From Numida meleagris (taxonomy: Eukaryota; Chordata; Aves; Galliformes; Numididae): 64,000 bases of DNA. The DNA lies in the NCBI RefSeq assembly GCF_002078875.1, contig NC_034409.1, positions 105,939,250-106,003,249 on the forward strand. Reading direction: 5' to 3'. Positions 12,579 to 64,000 of the stretch are shown piece by piece. The notes under the pieces were generated by a model. The model had not been told where the DNA came from. It did not search any database and saw only the letters and a program-made list of their open reading frames with translations. Position numbers and translations under genes: made by a program. Numbering within the stretch: the stretch's first letter is position 1; each line of letters starts with the position of its first letter.

Positions 12579-12653
12579 TTAAATATAGATATTACTGTGA
12601 GTTTCACTGGTTGTCAGCAACTTCTTCAAGATCTTTGTGCTTTCGGATACATC
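12579..12653 (-). CDS. PSMG1: PSMG1 exon 7 (terminal coding exon)
   Basis: Encodes DVSESTKILKKLLTTSETHS and NIYI, then TAA. The acceptor is TTTCCTAG. The final IYI fits the HbYX rule. Confidence 0.95.
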   Translation of the reverse strand, partial: DVSESTKILKKLLTTSETHSNIYI

Positions 12654-15600
12654 CTAGGAAAAGGAAGAGATGATCAGCATTAACTACATAGCTGTTAACA
12701 AAAAAACAAACCAAAAAAACCCAACAAGCCCCACTGTCACCCATTCCAATTTTCAATATTATGAATATCTGTCAGGTAAACATTTTAACTGTAAACAAAG
12801 ATCACATCTTCTGAATGAAGGTATGTAGAAAACTATCAAAGGCACCAAAGGAATTTGCAGATTAACAACGCAAGGGGGTTTATCAATTAGCCTTTGTCCT
12901 CCATGGTGCAGTGGAGGAAGAGCCTGCATTTTCATCGTTGTTTTCCTTCCAAGTTTAAACATTTAAGGGTTAGTCAGTTGCACTTATATTTAATGCATGT
13001 AAATGTAAATGAATGCTAACTGGCAATTCCATCACTTCAAGCTGAAGTAAATACTTCAGCACACACAAACATCTTCTATCATTGAAATGCAAGTCCAACT
13101 GGCAAAACTGAGGAGGGCGTTTTGAACCAACTACACTTTGATTAAATTACTTCAGAAAGCAGTAAAACATTCACCTTGGCAGCCCAGAATACCACAATTT
13201 GCTTGATTAGTGCAAAACTACGGAATCACCTTTATAACTAAGTAAAAAGGTCCAAGGTTTAAGAAGCTTTCAGGTATGGCACAAGTCAGTTAGGCTTTAC
13301 AGGTGGGTGGGTCCTATCACCAGCCAAATGCAAGAAATGGAAAGACAGACCAAACCTCTTGTTCATTTTTAAATATGAGATTTTACCTTGACTAAATTCT
13401 TCAGGGGTTTAGAAGAAAGCAGAGGCTTGAATGCTTCAATTGTAACCGTGTCCAGTTTGATGACATCAGTGTAGCACTGATACAATACTGCAGGAATCTG
13501 CCATACTTGACAGTAACTCAGAACTAAATACAAGTGAAAAGAAAATATGCGTTACGTTCAGCAGCAAACAGGTGAGAAAATAAACTACCAAAAAGCAGTA
13601 TTGTGCAGTTCCACCTTTCTTGCTGGTGAATATCCTCATGGGAAATCACAAGTTATTAACAATCAAAGGCAATATGTGCTTTTGTTAAAATAAAACATAA
13701 AAATGCAAATTACAAACAACAGATTTTCTAGAAAAATCATCCAACTTTTAGCTCTTGCCAGACAAGTTTTTCCTCATGGATGCTAACATTGATTTGGTAC
13801 TCTATAATGAAAGCCTCACAGAGGTTTTCATTATAGTACACGATACAAGCAAATTTAACCTTTACATGAGGTCAGTCAGTAGCATCATGTAACCTATTTA
13901 CCTCTAACAGGCAGAAAGGGCTTATAAAGCCTTTCTAACTGACACTGAGTAGTTTTCTAGCACTTACGTCATAAGCTATAAAAGGAATTGCAGGGTTTTT
14001 TTTTGAAAATTTGTTCATGCTTTACAAGGCAATGCATAAGATGGTGAATTGTTAGAAATTAACTTCCAAAAATCTAATTTGGTAGACAATTAGTATCATT
14101 AAGTAAAAATTACAACTACAGTTGGATTTCCTTCAAAGCAAACTTTATATTGTCACTGTAAATAACTCAGACTGAAAAATACCAGCAGCAGGAAGATCCC
14201 GCACAATGTTTGGTTGTTCCAGCAGTGGACAGCAGACCTCCTCTTTGAATTCTTTTGTCTTTAAGGCTTTCAGAAACGGAGATGGAAGTGTCAAAGTGGA
14301 TTCCTGGGTTTTATACTCAGCTACAGGACATGTTGAAAGAATCGTTACTTGCAAACCTTCCTTTCTTATATGGCCAAAAACCTGAAAGAAAAACGTTCAT
14401 GTATTAGCAAAATTTATCTTCTCACATCAATGATGTTAAAAACACAGACATGTATTTCAATACGAGCGCAGGCAGCAAAGAGCAGTTTGCTTCCACGGCT
14501 ATATTAAAGCTCAATTTACAAGCTCTTGAATGGAAATTCCATGTGGATTCCTCTTGTGACAGAAGTTAAAAAAAAAAAAAAAAAGGAGAAAGCAAAGGAG
14601 CAAAGACCTAACATATTTACCAAGTCTACTAGTCTTCTTGAGAAGCTTCAGATTTTCAGCACTATCCTTTCACCTGCAAATATATTAAGGCTTACTACTG
14701 TTACTAATGGTGACAGCAGAAGAAAAAGAAAGGCTCCAAATAAGAACCAGGCTGCTTCAAACAGCGAGGAAGCTTGACAAGTTGAGAGACATTTGAAATT
14801 TTGTGCTCGCCAGATGTTGTTCTTGATTTACGATGCTGTATGTAAATTTATGATGACTCATTTTCAAATACTCAGATTTTATTTCATTATGCTCAAGTTG
14901 AACAGAGAATTGAGAAAGAAAACCTTAATTTTTCTGCAGTTTTCCTCAAATTCAAGTAAACATAAAAAAACATCGCGCCAAACATGTTTTTGGATCCACC
15001 ACATGCCATCACCAAACACTCACATACTCCACAGCCCTTCACTGTTTTTAAAAGAATGTACGTCAAAATGAGAAGCATGACAAACTTGCACTTTCCCTCT
15101 CAACACTCCTCTCCAGATTTCTGATGAGAAAGGGAATAAGGCATTTGGGAAACATTACAGAAACTTCCCTGTTTCTGTACGGAGTACCAATCATAGAAGG
15201 GGACCTGACGACTCTCTCACATCAGTGTGTTACCACTGTAATATAAAACGGACGTAACTTTTCAGAAGCACTTATATTTCAATTAATGGGATGTTTACTG
15301 TCCTGGTTTTGTTTGGGATAATTTTCTTCACGGTGGCTGGTATGGTGCTGTGTTTGGATTTCGGATGAGAATAATGTTGATAGCACACTGTTGTTGTAGT
15401 TGTTGCTGACCAGTGCCTACACAGAGCCAAGGATATTTCAGCTCCTCACGCTGCCCGGCCAGCGACGAGCTGGGGGTGCACGGAAACAGGACAGCTGACC
15501 CTGACAGGCCCACGTGGACGTCCCATAGCACATGGTGTCATGCTGAACAACAAAACTGGGGGAGCTGGCCAGGGGGGCTGCCACTGCTCCGCTACTGACT

Positions 15601-18600
15601 GGTGATGAGCAATTACACTGCACTGTGCAACACTTGTTTTTATTGGCCTTGTTGTTACTGTTTATTTGTTTTTCCCTTTCCTTTCTCCCCCCCAGTCCCT
15701 TTCTTATTAAGCTGCCCTAATCTTTTACCCGCAGATCCCTGTGCTTTTCAATTTTCTCCCTCATCCCACAGCAGGGTGGAGATGAGCTAATGGCAGTGCG
15801 GTGTTTATCTGCCTGCCAGGTAAAACAACAACTGTTTACTTTGATTGGGGACACTGGCTGGTACCAACTAAAGTCCTGCAAAATTGCACATCATCTTATT
15901 TTGTCAGTGATCACTTACTGAGAAAACAAATGAAAAAATCTGGTTCACGGAGACAGTGAGGATTTCCAGTTAATGACAATTTACAAAGCATAAAGAACAG
16001 ACCCGTAACTGAATCTAAAAGCAAAAGCATAACACCTTAGCTGTACATTTAAAATAGCAATAACCGTAAGTTCTAAAATAATAACATTGACTTGGTTAAA
16101 ACTGTACAATTCTACTGTTCAAAACCACCCACATTTTAAGTGACACATATGCAAGCAGCTGGAAAAACAGAAATGGAAGAGACAACAAGAACCACAATCA
16201 TCTTTCTTTTCCTAATTTAAATGAAGTGCAAGAAAGTGTAGAATACAGCAAAACCAAAATGTTTAAGGTTCTAAGGTTTCTAAAATTTCAAGTCAACCAC
16301 TAACCCCTCACCAAAGTCAAATAAACTTATCAGCCAGCCATGGAATGACAACAAAACTAGTTTTTCACAAACTTGGGTCTGAAATCCCAGTTATCACTCA
16401 AAGTTACCCCAGCTTTTCATCTCCTTTGCCTTCCCACAACTGTTGTGGCTCTCTTGCACTCAGGCCCTTGTATAATCCTCCCCCGCACCCAAGTAATCCT
16501 CCTTACGTGCTGGCTTAGCCAGCTGGCAAGTGAGACAAAGCTGCTCGGGGACTGGCTGGGCATCAGTCAGCAGTGCTGAGCAACTGCATTGTGCACTACT
16601 TGTTTTGTGTGTGTACACACACACATACTATATATAATCATCATCGCTATTATTTCTCTCTTCCTTTCTCATTTTAGTAAGCAGTTTTTTTGTTGTTGTT
16701 GTTTGTTTTTATCTCTTATCTGTAAGTTCTCCTTTTTTGCTCCCAGTTCTCTCCCCCATCCCATTGGGAGGAGGGGGAGTGAGCAGTGTGGTGCTGAGCT
16801 GCCCACAGGATTAAACCCCAACAACCAAATAAGCCATATGTCCCTTGAGGCTAAGGTGTTACTGAAATCAATATCTAAAATCAACAGCCTGAAAATTTTC
16901 CCTAGATTTACTTTATTAAAATCAAAAGGATATTACTAGGGGGGGGAAGTGGAGAGGTGAGAATCTGAATGACCAGCAGTACTTGCATCCCTGAATCACG
17001 ATAGGGCTGACCATAGAGCAAGCTGAGTATACTAACAAATGGGACAGACACTACTTTGGAAGCAGCTTTTTTTAGACTTCCACCTTGTGAAAGAAACAGA
17101 TCACACCCATTTGTGAAGACACCACCTACCCTGAATTTCACAACATTTATCTGGCAGCTGTACTAATGAAATTATGTTATAACTCTATTACAGAAGGATT
17201 CTTTCAGAGCTGAAATACCAGTTGAAACAAGCCACTGAAAAGTTTAGATGAACAGCAAAGTTTGTAAAACGGGAAAGGAACAAAACTGAAACTCTCCAAA
17301 AAAGTAATTGCACAGCGAGTTACTGTAGACAAAACTGGCAACATCTAGAAAAGAATTTCTCAGAATTCACCCATTCTAAATTTGTTAGGTACTTAAAGTC
17401 ACAGTAAAAAAGTTATTTACAGCACTGTACTGCCAGGTATAGAAGAGTAGAGGGAAGAGGCAGATGCACTAACTTGAAGATCCCCAATCCTAAGATTTCA
17501 TAGCTCAATATGTTGTCTTGCAGTTATACCTTTTCAAGCCACTGGAACTGCTGATCTTCAGCAACATAGCAGCTACACTGGCACAACAAAACCTGACAAA
17601 GGAAAAAAAAGGTTGTGTATGTGGTTCATTGAACACAACAATAGCTTATGATCACGTGTAAAGGTGATATGACCGTAGTCAACAACTTGTTCAGTACTCC
17701 TGGGATCCTTCAACTCTATTTCAATACAAGTTTTTCATTCGTAGCCTAATGTGAAATGTTCTGCCATGTAATACCATCTTAATTTTCAACTGCACAAGCC
17801 AGAACTCTGGGTGGTTTTAGTGAGCATAATGACCCTTCACATTTTCTTGTGAGATTAATCCAAAATGCCGCAGCTGTAATGCTTTATGCTTTGTTTGTCC
17901 TGAGCAAGGTGGAGGTGAAAGGAGTTTGCTCCCTTTTTCAGAGCACTAAAATATAGAGGAATTCATGCATAAGTCACTTACTGTTGGATCTGATATTAAT
18001 TGATAGAACAAGCAGAAAGAATCTGTTGGGAGGACATTTGTTGCATTGGTTGTTTGACACCATTCATTCCACAGTTTCACAGCTCCAACTACTTTCCAAC
18101 ATATGGAATCCAGAACAAAAGAAGACAGGAAAGCTGCAAAGAAGGTTGATGTTAATTTACAAAGAATAAAATCTCTGTTCTACAAATAAATAGCTGGAGT
18201 GGAACATTTCTTTTCAATCTCATCAAATTAAAAAGGAATAATAAAAACATTTTTATTGGCATACTTTTATCAACCATATCCAGTTAAGATCACAAACGTG
18301 AGTAATCTCATTGAATCAAGACATAAAGAACAGTTCTACATATAGGTAGAAATCTCTATCATCAACAAGATGTATTAAGAATTATATTACTACAGCCAAC
18401 TTGGATTCCTTTAGCATATACTAAGAACTAATACTAGCTACTAAATACTAAGTCTCTAACACTTCTTATCAGATTCAACAGATTTCTCAGGAAAAAAAAG
18501 TCATGAAGCCAGCAAGGCAGAACTGTAACTCTGGCTTCAGGAAACAGTAGCACGAGCATACAAGGCTTAGTGGCAAAAAAAGTGGCTAAATTTAATGACT

Positions 18601-19888
18601 ACAAATCAAATTAGTTCCTATGAAGGAGAAGACAGGCCTAAGATGCATCTTTAACTATTTTTAAAGGAAAATCCTCAATAAAGAAAAAAACAAGTTAGCC
18701 TCATTAACTAGGATAATCTAAATGTACAAAAGACTTAAGATGCCTCTATATCCAAAGGGACAGAGCCCACAGCAGGGGGGTTGAAACTAAATGATCTTTG
18801 AGGTCCTTTTCAACCCAGGCCAATCTATGATTTAGAAGCTCAAGGCCACGATATGCATGCATGGGAAGAAGAAAGGTTGTCTCAAGAGTCCAATGCACAA
18901 CCACCTCAGAACACTATGAATGAGTGCATGATCAAAGCGTAAAAAGGGGACCAAACAAGAAAAAAATTGTACAAAAGAATCCTTGCTCGCTAGTAATTAA
19001 AAAAAGGTGAGCAGGAATCCAAGTCAGAAATTTCTCTATTTAATGCATATTTTGCTAAGACCATTAAACTAATTGGAAATAGGATGAATAGGACATGGAA
19101 AATTTCCCAAATCAGAACAGTAAGATCTCAGAGAAGCTTCCCATACTCAGGCAGAAGAGTTAATTCATGCGCCAGAACTTCAGAGGAAAAAAAAAAAAGG
19201 ATGAGTGAAATAACACATGTAATGTTAACAACTGTAACCCAAATCTTTGGTTCAGTAGTATTAAGTGATCCGGGCACAGCAGGGATAAGTCAGCTACCTC
19301 CCAGGCATTTTACAGTACAAGCACAAGCTTTATGACTGCACGGTCCTATTTCTAAACACTGCACTGAGCTACAGGCCATTACGAGAAGGCAATTTTTGCA
19401 AATTAACCAACAGTGAGAGCACCCCACACAAACTGGATGAAGGACGAGAGGCACGGTCCCAGTTAAATCCAAAGACAAAACACATTCTGCTTTCCCATTA
19501 TTCCACCACGACCCAACCCAACCCAACTGCCTGCTGGCACAGGGACTGTGGTTTGGCCATTCTAGCCCCACGCGCTTCGTTTTCCACCTACCGACAGCGT
19601 TGTGTCCTACGGCGACGATGAGCCTGGAGCACCGCACGGGTTCCTCGGCAGGGCTCCCCGCGGCTCCCGGCGTCCAGAGCGCGGCGATCTCCCTGCCGAG
19701 AGAAGCCGGGCTTGCAGCACCCGCCGGGAAGCACGGCGCTCCGCCAGCGCTCGCTCCCCGCGCCGCTACCTTTTCTCCTGCAGCTCCCTGCGGATCTCCC
19801 GGTCCTCGGCCGTCTCCTCGGTCTCCTCCTCATCGTCCACGCCGGCCCGCGACGGAGCCACCACAACCTCTCCGAAGAACGTCGCCAT
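12579..19888 (-). CDS. PSMG1: PSMG1, proteasome assembly chaperone 1 (PAC1), complete, 7 exons
   Basis: By family knowledge PSMG1 pairs with PSMG2 to chaperone alpha-subunit ring assembly of the 20S proteasome and to prevent off-pathway ring dimers, in cytosol and ER. Seven exons chain in phase to 281 codons plus stop (human is about 288). The start MATFFGEVVVAP matches the family N-terminus. Diagnostic blocks are AFLSSFV, VKLWNEWC, LLCQCSCYVAEDQQFQWLEK, CPLLEQPNIVRDLPAA and SYCQVWQIPAVLYQCYTDV. The protein ends NIYI, a hydrophobic-Tyr-X (HbYX) tail as used by Pba1/PAC1 to dock on alpha-subunit pockets. It lies 2.58 kb downstream of the BRWD1 stop on the same strand, as in mammals. The part of exon 2 after the first few residues is GC-rich and diverges from the mammalian sequence. 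Confidence 0.96.
13387..13523 (-). CDS. PSMG1: PSMG1 exon 6
   Basis: Encodes LSYCQVWQIPAVLYQCYTDV, KLDTVTIEAFKPLLSSK and LKNLVK. The acceptor is TATTTAG and the donor TCAAG|GTAAAA. Confidence 0.96.
13524..14182 (-). other. PSMG1: PSMG1 intron 5
   Basis: 659 bp with an imperfect palindrome at 13797-13839. The remaining PSMG1 introns (12654-13386, 17593-17981, 18134-19591) hold nothing I recognise except the CR1 end at 18765. Confidence 0.8.
13797..13839. repeat. Imperfect inverted repeat in PSMG1 intron 5
   Basis: Left arm GTACTCTATAATGAAAGCCTC, shown here from 13798 as TACTCTATAATGAAAGCCTC, and right arm GAGGTTTTCATTATAGTAC pair over about 18 bp with a 3-nt gap. Confidence 0.7.
14183..14381 (-). 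CDS. PSMG1: PSMG1 exon 5
   Basis: Encodes VFGHIRKEGLQVTILSTCPV, then LPSPFLKALKTKEFKEE and CCPLLEQPNIVRDLPAA. The acceptor is TCTTTCAG and the donor GCTG|GTATTT. Confidence 0.96.
15299..15832 (+). mobile_element. Solo LTR, avian ERVL-type, in PSMG1 intron 4
   Basis: About 534 bp resembling avian ERVL LTRs: TGTCCTGGTTTTG start, GGCTGGTATGGTGCTGTGTTTGGAT block, GGGGGTGCAC, a TTATTAAGCTGCC segment and a CTCCCTCATCCCACAG 3' part. It is flanked by the direct repeat TGTTTAC at 15292-15298 and 15833-15839. There is no interior, so it is a recombined solo LTR, antisense to PSMG1. Family name is from memory. Confidence 0.7.
16540..16826 (+). mobile_element. Truncated ERVL-type LTR fragment
   Basis: Similar to the 3' half of the 15.3-15.8 kb LTR: GAGCAACTGCATTGTGCA, a pyrimidine-rich stretch, CTCTCCCCCATCCCATTGGG and a GAGTGAGCAG end. 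Same orientation, 5' truncated, with an expanded TG/CA and T-rich patch at 16600-16715. Confidence 0.6.
17530..17592 (-). CDS. PSMG1: PSMG1 exon 4
   Basis: A 63-nt exon, phase 0 at both ends, encoding VLLCQCSCYVAEDQQFQWLE plus K. The acceptor is TTTGTCAG and the donor AAAAG|GTATAA. Confidence 0.96.
17982..18133 (-). CDS. PSMG1: PSMG1 exon 3
   Basis: Encodes AFLSSFVLDSICWKVVGAVK, LWNEWCQTTNATN and DSFCLFYQLISDPT. The acceptor is TTTGCAG and the donor CAACA|GTAAGT. Confidence 0.96.
18765..18835 (+). mobile_element. Short CR1 3' end fragment (PSMG1 intron 2)
   Basis: GCAGGGGGGTTGAAACTAAA, then TGATCTTTGAGGTCCTTTTC, CAACCCAGGCCA and TCTATGATT. Confidence 0.75.
19592..19692 (-). CDS. PSMG1: PSMG1 exon 2
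   Basis: The acceptor is CTCGGCAG and the donor TGTCG|GTAGGT. Encodes a GC-rich, poorly conserved segment and then the conserved strand RLIVAVGHNAV, equivalent to IIAIGNNAV in the human protein. Confidence 0.9.
19770..19888 (-). CDS. PSMG1: PSMG1 exon 1
   Basis: Starts at ATG 19888 and encodes MATFFGEVVVAPSRAG, then an acidic stretch and EDREIRRELQEKR. The donor is AAAAG|GTAGCG. It lies inside the CpG island and is followed by an intron of only 77 bp. Confidence 0.94.
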
Positions 19889-20080
19889 CACCCCGCCGCC
19901 GCCTCCCGCCTCCCTCTCCCCCGTGGGCGGACACCGCGCACGCGCGTCGAGCCGCTCGGCTGCGCCGGTACCACAGAGTTTCCACCCAGCGCTGCGGCGC
20001 TCTAGCCGCGCCTAACCATAGAGAGCAGGCCCGGCGGGAAGACCAGCGGCCTTAGCCCCAGCGCGTGGCCCCGGCCCTCC

Positions 20081-22468
20081 CTGGCCGCCCCGACTGGTCT
20101 GACTAGAGGGAGGCCAAGTCAACAGCCGGCAGAAGGAGCAGTTGTTCCAACAGGGAACGCGTTCAGTTCGTGAAAAGTAAAATAAACTCTCAGAGGGGTG
20201 AAAGGAAACACAAAAACGTTTTAATCATCTCACCTCCTGTCTGTCTATAAAGCAAGGAGTTACACAACAGCATTTGCTTATAAAATAAAGCGTTACTCTC
20301 CCTAAGCTAGCAGTTCCCTCCCAGGTACAGGAACGCCGAGGCCTGAAGCTGCTCCCACCTTTCAGGAGCATCATGAACCTATAGTGCGTGAGCGCAGTGT
20401 GACGGAATAGGGCAGCTGAACCGCAAGAGAAAAGCATCTTTTTAAGGCTGACCCTGAATTAGAAATACAAACCTACCAACTCAGGTTTAGCTGTTTAATA
20501 ATAAAATCGGATGCTCGCTTGAAAGTCCTTGTAACAGATTGTACTCCTCTACTGGGGGTTGTATTTCATTGAACAGTGACCATAAGCAGCTGCTGAACAA
20601 TTCATTCAATGTAGGGATAACAGAAATACCCGATGTTTTACTCTCTTTAACAAAGGTGCTCCTAAGAGGTGCGATACACAAAGCCACTCTGAAACGCCAG
20701 GTTTCCTCATGGAACACAACCGTGTTCATATTTCATAAACCAACTTAAAGGCATCAAATAAACATCTTGAACTTACTAAATTCTAACATTATATTAAGGG
20801 ATTATACTCTAAATAAAGAAAACTCCCAAGGCAAGAGTGACATAAGCTAGCTTATTCTAGGACTTCATACAGAAGTTTTAAGGAAAAAAACAAACAAACA
20901 GTACTTCCCTATACCAAGATAACGTTCCAGATACCAAAACGTGATGGTCAGTGCACCTTTTGGCACAGCATCAGCAACAATGCTGGACAAGCGTTTCTCA
21001 GTAACTGCTGCCAGTCAGCATTTTCATTACTTCACTGCCATTTGTACAAGCACTTATTATATTACTAAGTGTGATTATGAAGCTGTACTTTTTTTTCCTA
21101 AAGCCCCTGAAGATGCTATTACCTATCCAATCTTCTAGAAAACTAACTCGCGAGCTTGCTGTTTCATTTTGAGCTGAGTCACAACTAGTACACTGACATA
21201 ACTCCTACTGAACAAAGGGACCAGGAATGGCATACATCAGCCATGTGAGAAACTGAACCAGCAGAGGAGAGGCAGGAAACCCATAGCAGAGAGTGAGAAA
21301 GGAGCAGAGTACCTCATGCTGGACTGAAGGCGGTGATTTTGGGGCTGCCCAGCTCCTGGGAAAAGTAAGAATTTAGAGGTGCCATGCATTCTTCTATTTG
21401 ATGCATGGCCAACCAAGAATTTTTTTTTCCCCCTGGAGAATTTATCTTCTATGTAATAATTATTTTTTGACAAAAGCCACCTCAAGCATTTCAAAAACTG
21501 GTAGGTAAACGGCAACAATCAAAACCGACATGTTTAATCAATGCAAAAATCTAACATTAAAGCACTCAGAAGTTTCAATGTGGAAGACCAACAGAGATTT
21601 AGCAAAAATGGTCTGGAATGTAAGAATCCTGCACATCCAACCTCTCACGCATAAAAAGAACAACAAACAGAACGAGTGTTTTGTTGGTTTTTCTATTTTA
21701 TAAAGAAAACACACAAAAACCCTTAGGCCCAAGAGTTCACCTGCATTTCATATTCTTAAGTTTACAGTATAGAAGTCACATTAATGATAGTACTACCTGT
21801 CAGTATAAACCCTCTCTTTACCAGCACCAATATGCCTTTATAATTGGCAGATATGCTTTTCTCAACTGGTAACTGGTTCTAGTTTTATGTTTTCATTAAT
21901 GAATGTACAGAACATTTAACATCTGTACTAATAGAAGCTGTAATGTTGTTAACTCAGTGACCGTTCATTACTCGTTTGGTGCAATACTAGTATCCACCAA
22001 ATTTTTATAGCGTACACTATTATGTATAAGCCTGTTAATATTGTATATGATTTCTTACAGCATTAGAGATGTTTGAAATTTGTTCTCGAATGTTGAATGA
22101 CCTAGGTAGTATTCCATTGCAGCACCCATAACAATAATACTCAACATACTGCTATTAACCTGTTGCGCAGTGTTTTAACATTTTTTTTTTAAACTCTTGT
22201 TATATGTAATAAAATACCAGTAAAGACAAAAAAATTGCCCCTATAATGAGGCACATTTTGGCATCTGTGCTAAATGCTGCTACATGGGCAGGCAAGTGCA
22301 AGTCAAAATATGAAAAGGAGAAAGTCATGATCTAATCACATTCATAACTTTTTCATAGAAAAATATAAATATATTCCCTGAAATGTAGGACAAGGAAGAG
22401 CCAGCATCCAACATGAGTTCTAGTGCTATTACCATAAAAAAAAAGTGGGCTGGCTTTTCCTTTTAAGG
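20081..22468 (-). other. BRWD1 3' UTR and BRWD1-PSMG1 spacer
   Basis: Downstream of the BRWD1 stop, AT-rich and without a repeat I recognise or a credible ORF. The BRWD1 3' UTR must begin at 22468. I saw no AATAAA on the minus strand here. Weak ATTAAA variants occur at 20494-20499 and 20219-20224, so the transcript end is not placed. Confidence 0.5.

Positions 22469-64000
<41,532 letters not shown>

Larger units (their letters stand above)
14382..17529 (-). other. PSMG1: PSMG1 intron 4
   Basis: The largest PSMG1 intron, 3.15 kb. Holds the solo LTR and the truncated LTR described separately, and otherwise AT-rich DNA with an A17 run near 14570. Confidence 0.85.
19590..20080 (-). promoter_or_regulatory. 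PSMG1: CpG island / PSMG1 promoter and first exons
   Basis: Dense CpG and high GC across 19.59-20.08 kb, in sharp contrast with the AT-rich surroundings. It covers PSMG1 exons 1-2 and about 190 bp upstream of the ATG. No TATA box is obvious, so this looks like a CpG-type housekeeping promoter. The transcription start cannot be placed by eye. Confidence 0.75.

Noticed and set aside
19600..20055. 151-codon plus-strand frame over the CpG island
   Set aside because: It lies antisense to PSMG1 exons 1-2, is open only because of GC bias, and has overlapping frames of similar length and no family signature.

Overview
The window is avian nuclear DNA. CR1 LINE 3' fragments, which end in ATTCTATG-type octamers, are scattered on both strands. 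There are avian ERVL-type LTRs and an alpharetrovirus-like endogenous provirus. The genes have short introns: 30 coding exons lie in 41.5 kb. A galliform is the best guess because alpharetroviral relatives are commonest there, but the species cannot be fixed by eye.

Two protein genes lie head-to-tail on the minus strand. (1) PSMG1 (proteasome assembly chaperone 1) is complete: seven coding exons from 19888 down to 12579, 281 codons plus stop, every junction in phase, with a CpG island over its first exons. (2) BRWD1 (WD-repeat and double-bromodomain chromatin protein) enters from the right edge inside the WD40 domain and runs to its stop at 22469. I could chain 30 exons in one continuous frame, giving 1,927 residues; the first roughly 370 residues lie beyond the window. 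The BRWD1-PSMG1 order and orientation match, from memory, human chromosome 21q22. BRWD1 reads chromatin: the WD40 propeller is followed by a cryptic-Tudor-like segment, bromodomain 1, bromodomain 2 and a long Ser/acidic/basic tail. PSMG1 acts separately, in 20S proteasome alpha-ring assembly.

Region by region: 1-12400 is non-coding DNA downstream of PSMG1, with about eight CR1 fragments and an unusual 0.4-kb GC-rich/AT-rich island at 5.87-6.30 kb. 12.4-19.9 kb is PSMG1, with two ERVL-type LTR pieces in its fourth intron. 19.9-22.5 kb is the spacer plus BRWD1 3' UTR. 22.5-64 kb is BRWD1, with CR1 fragments in several introns and a 2.37-kb provirus (two 209-bp LTRs, gag only, 6-bp target duplication) in one intron.

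The most interesting observation is in the BRWD1 tail. The last two coding exons are diverged tandem copies of one another along almost their whole length. The intron after the first copy still carries, in the same frame and at the same spacing, a decayed version of the second copy's C-terminal tail. This points to duplication of the whole terminal exon, followed by splicing from inside copy 1 into copy 2.
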